5,803 bases of DNA. Origin: Congregibacter sp. (GTDB taxonomy: Bacteria; Pseudomonadota; Gammaproteobacteria; Pseudomonadales; Halieaceae). Both the position numbers and the translations under genes were made by a program. Of the stretch, positions 5,630 through 5,803 are shown in pieces (within the stretch, counting starts at the first letter, position 1; every line of letters starts with the position of its first letter). The notes beneath the pieces are model-generated. The model ran no database searches, had not been told where the DNA came from, and saw only the letters and a list, made by a program, of their open reading frames with translations. The DNA is taken from assembly GCA_013911345.1 (NCBI GenBank), contig JACETJ010000096.1:1-5803 (forward strand), given 5' to 3'.

Positions 5630-5656
5630 GCGCTCTCCCAGCTGAGCTATAGCCCC
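5581..5656 (-). tRNA. tRNA-Ala (anticodon GGC)
   Basis: A complete 76-nt cloverleaf can be drawn on the minus strand: acceptor GGGGCTA with TAGCTCC, D-arm GCTC/GAGC, anticodon arm CAACA-CTGGCAG-TGTTG, 5-base variable loop, T-arm GACGG-TTCGATC-CCGTC, discriminator A and encoded CCA. The anticodon GGC (5623-5621) reads alanine codon GCC. The G3:U70 pair, the main identity element for alanyl-tRNA synthetase, is present. The 3' end is the repeated att-like sequence and the gene forms the right boundary of the putative island. All stems are intact, so it should be functional. Confidence 0.97.
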
Positions 5657-5665
5657 ACATCAGGT

Positions 5666-5681
5666 CTCGACGAGCGTCGAG
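5666..5681 (-). repeat. Hairpin in the tRNA-Ala 5' leader
   Basis: CTCGACG (5666-5672) and CGTCGAG (5675-5681) form a 7-bp perfect inverted repeat with a 2-base centre. It lies between the predicted transcription start and the tRNA 5' end at 5656, so the precursor would carry this hairpin 9 bases before the mature end. It may matter for RNase P processing or be incidental. Confidence 0.4.
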
Positions 5682-5688
5682 GGGCGCA

Positions 5689-5717
5689 ACAGTACGTATC
5701 CCACCGAATCGTGTCAA
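5689..5717 (-). promoter_or_regulatory. Sigma70-type promoter of tRNA-Ala with GC-rich discriminator
   Basis: On the minus strand a perfect TTGACA -35 (5717-5712) is followed after exactly 17 bases by TACTGT (5694-5689), a weak -10. A GC-rich discriminator (TTGCGCCCC) comes next, as is common for stable-RNA promoters under stringent control. Transcription would start near 5682, leaving a leader of about 25 bases before the tRNA. The -35 and spacing are strong, the -10 is poor. Confidence 0.6.
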
Positions 5718-5803
5718 GCGAGCCTAGATTGTGAATCGGGTAGCCCTCAAACCGCCGCTTGTCTCGGGGCCATCGCTACATAAATGCTTGCCAAAGCCGG
5801 CAC

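Noticed and set aside
5724..5803. Minus-strand open frames entering from the right edge (stops at 5747-5749 and 5724-5726)
   Set aside because: Either could be the end of a gene upstream of the tRNA, but only 18 and 25 codons are visible and nothing in them is recognisable.

Overview
The window looks like a piece of a Gram-negative, probably marine gammaproteobacterial chromosome. The grounds are clear Sec signal peptides, a periplasmic-type cyclophilin, a bacterial tRNA-Ala with encoded CCA, Shine-Dalgarno-led starts and moderate GC. The level of order or family is a guess; an OM60/NOR5-type (Halieaceae) lineage would fit, but nothing here proves it. No integrase, transposase, CRISPR array or rRNA is visible.

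Left part (1-3711). A subtilisin-like S8 serine protease, cut off at its N-terminus by the window edge, runs rightwards and ends at 1726. It faces a leftward gene (1854-3224) for a secreted protein with FG-GAP-like beta-propeller repeats. A strong nested hairpin lies between the two stops and could end transcription from both sides. Upstream on the minus strand is a 110-residue multi-spanning membrane protein (3379-3711), which has its own terminator-like hairpin.

Right part (3861-5717). This is the notable region. An intact minus-strand tRNA-Ala(GGC) lies at 5581-5656 behind a promoter-like sequence. Its 3' end is repeated twice to the left in the same orientation: a 49-base copy (anticodon arm to CCA) at 5061-5109 and a shorter, decayed copy of about 18 bases at 3864-3881. 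All three copies share three further bases beyond CCA. These repeats divide the region into two compact cassettes, each with one plus-strand gene. One carries an exported cyclophilin-type peptidyl-prolyl isomerase (4051-5037). The other carries an 88-residue two-helix membrane protein (5277-5543). The layout is what stacked site-specific integrations at the 3' end of a tRNA gene would leave, but with very small cargo and no recombinase.

The two intact-length copies differ only at two bases that form one T-stem base pair, so the displaced fragment comes from a different but functional tRNA allele. This, with the greater decay of the outer copy, suggests an order of events: the cyclophilin cassette first, the small membrane-protein cassette later. 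The protein functions do not form an obvious pathway. What they share is that every one appears exported or membrane-bound.
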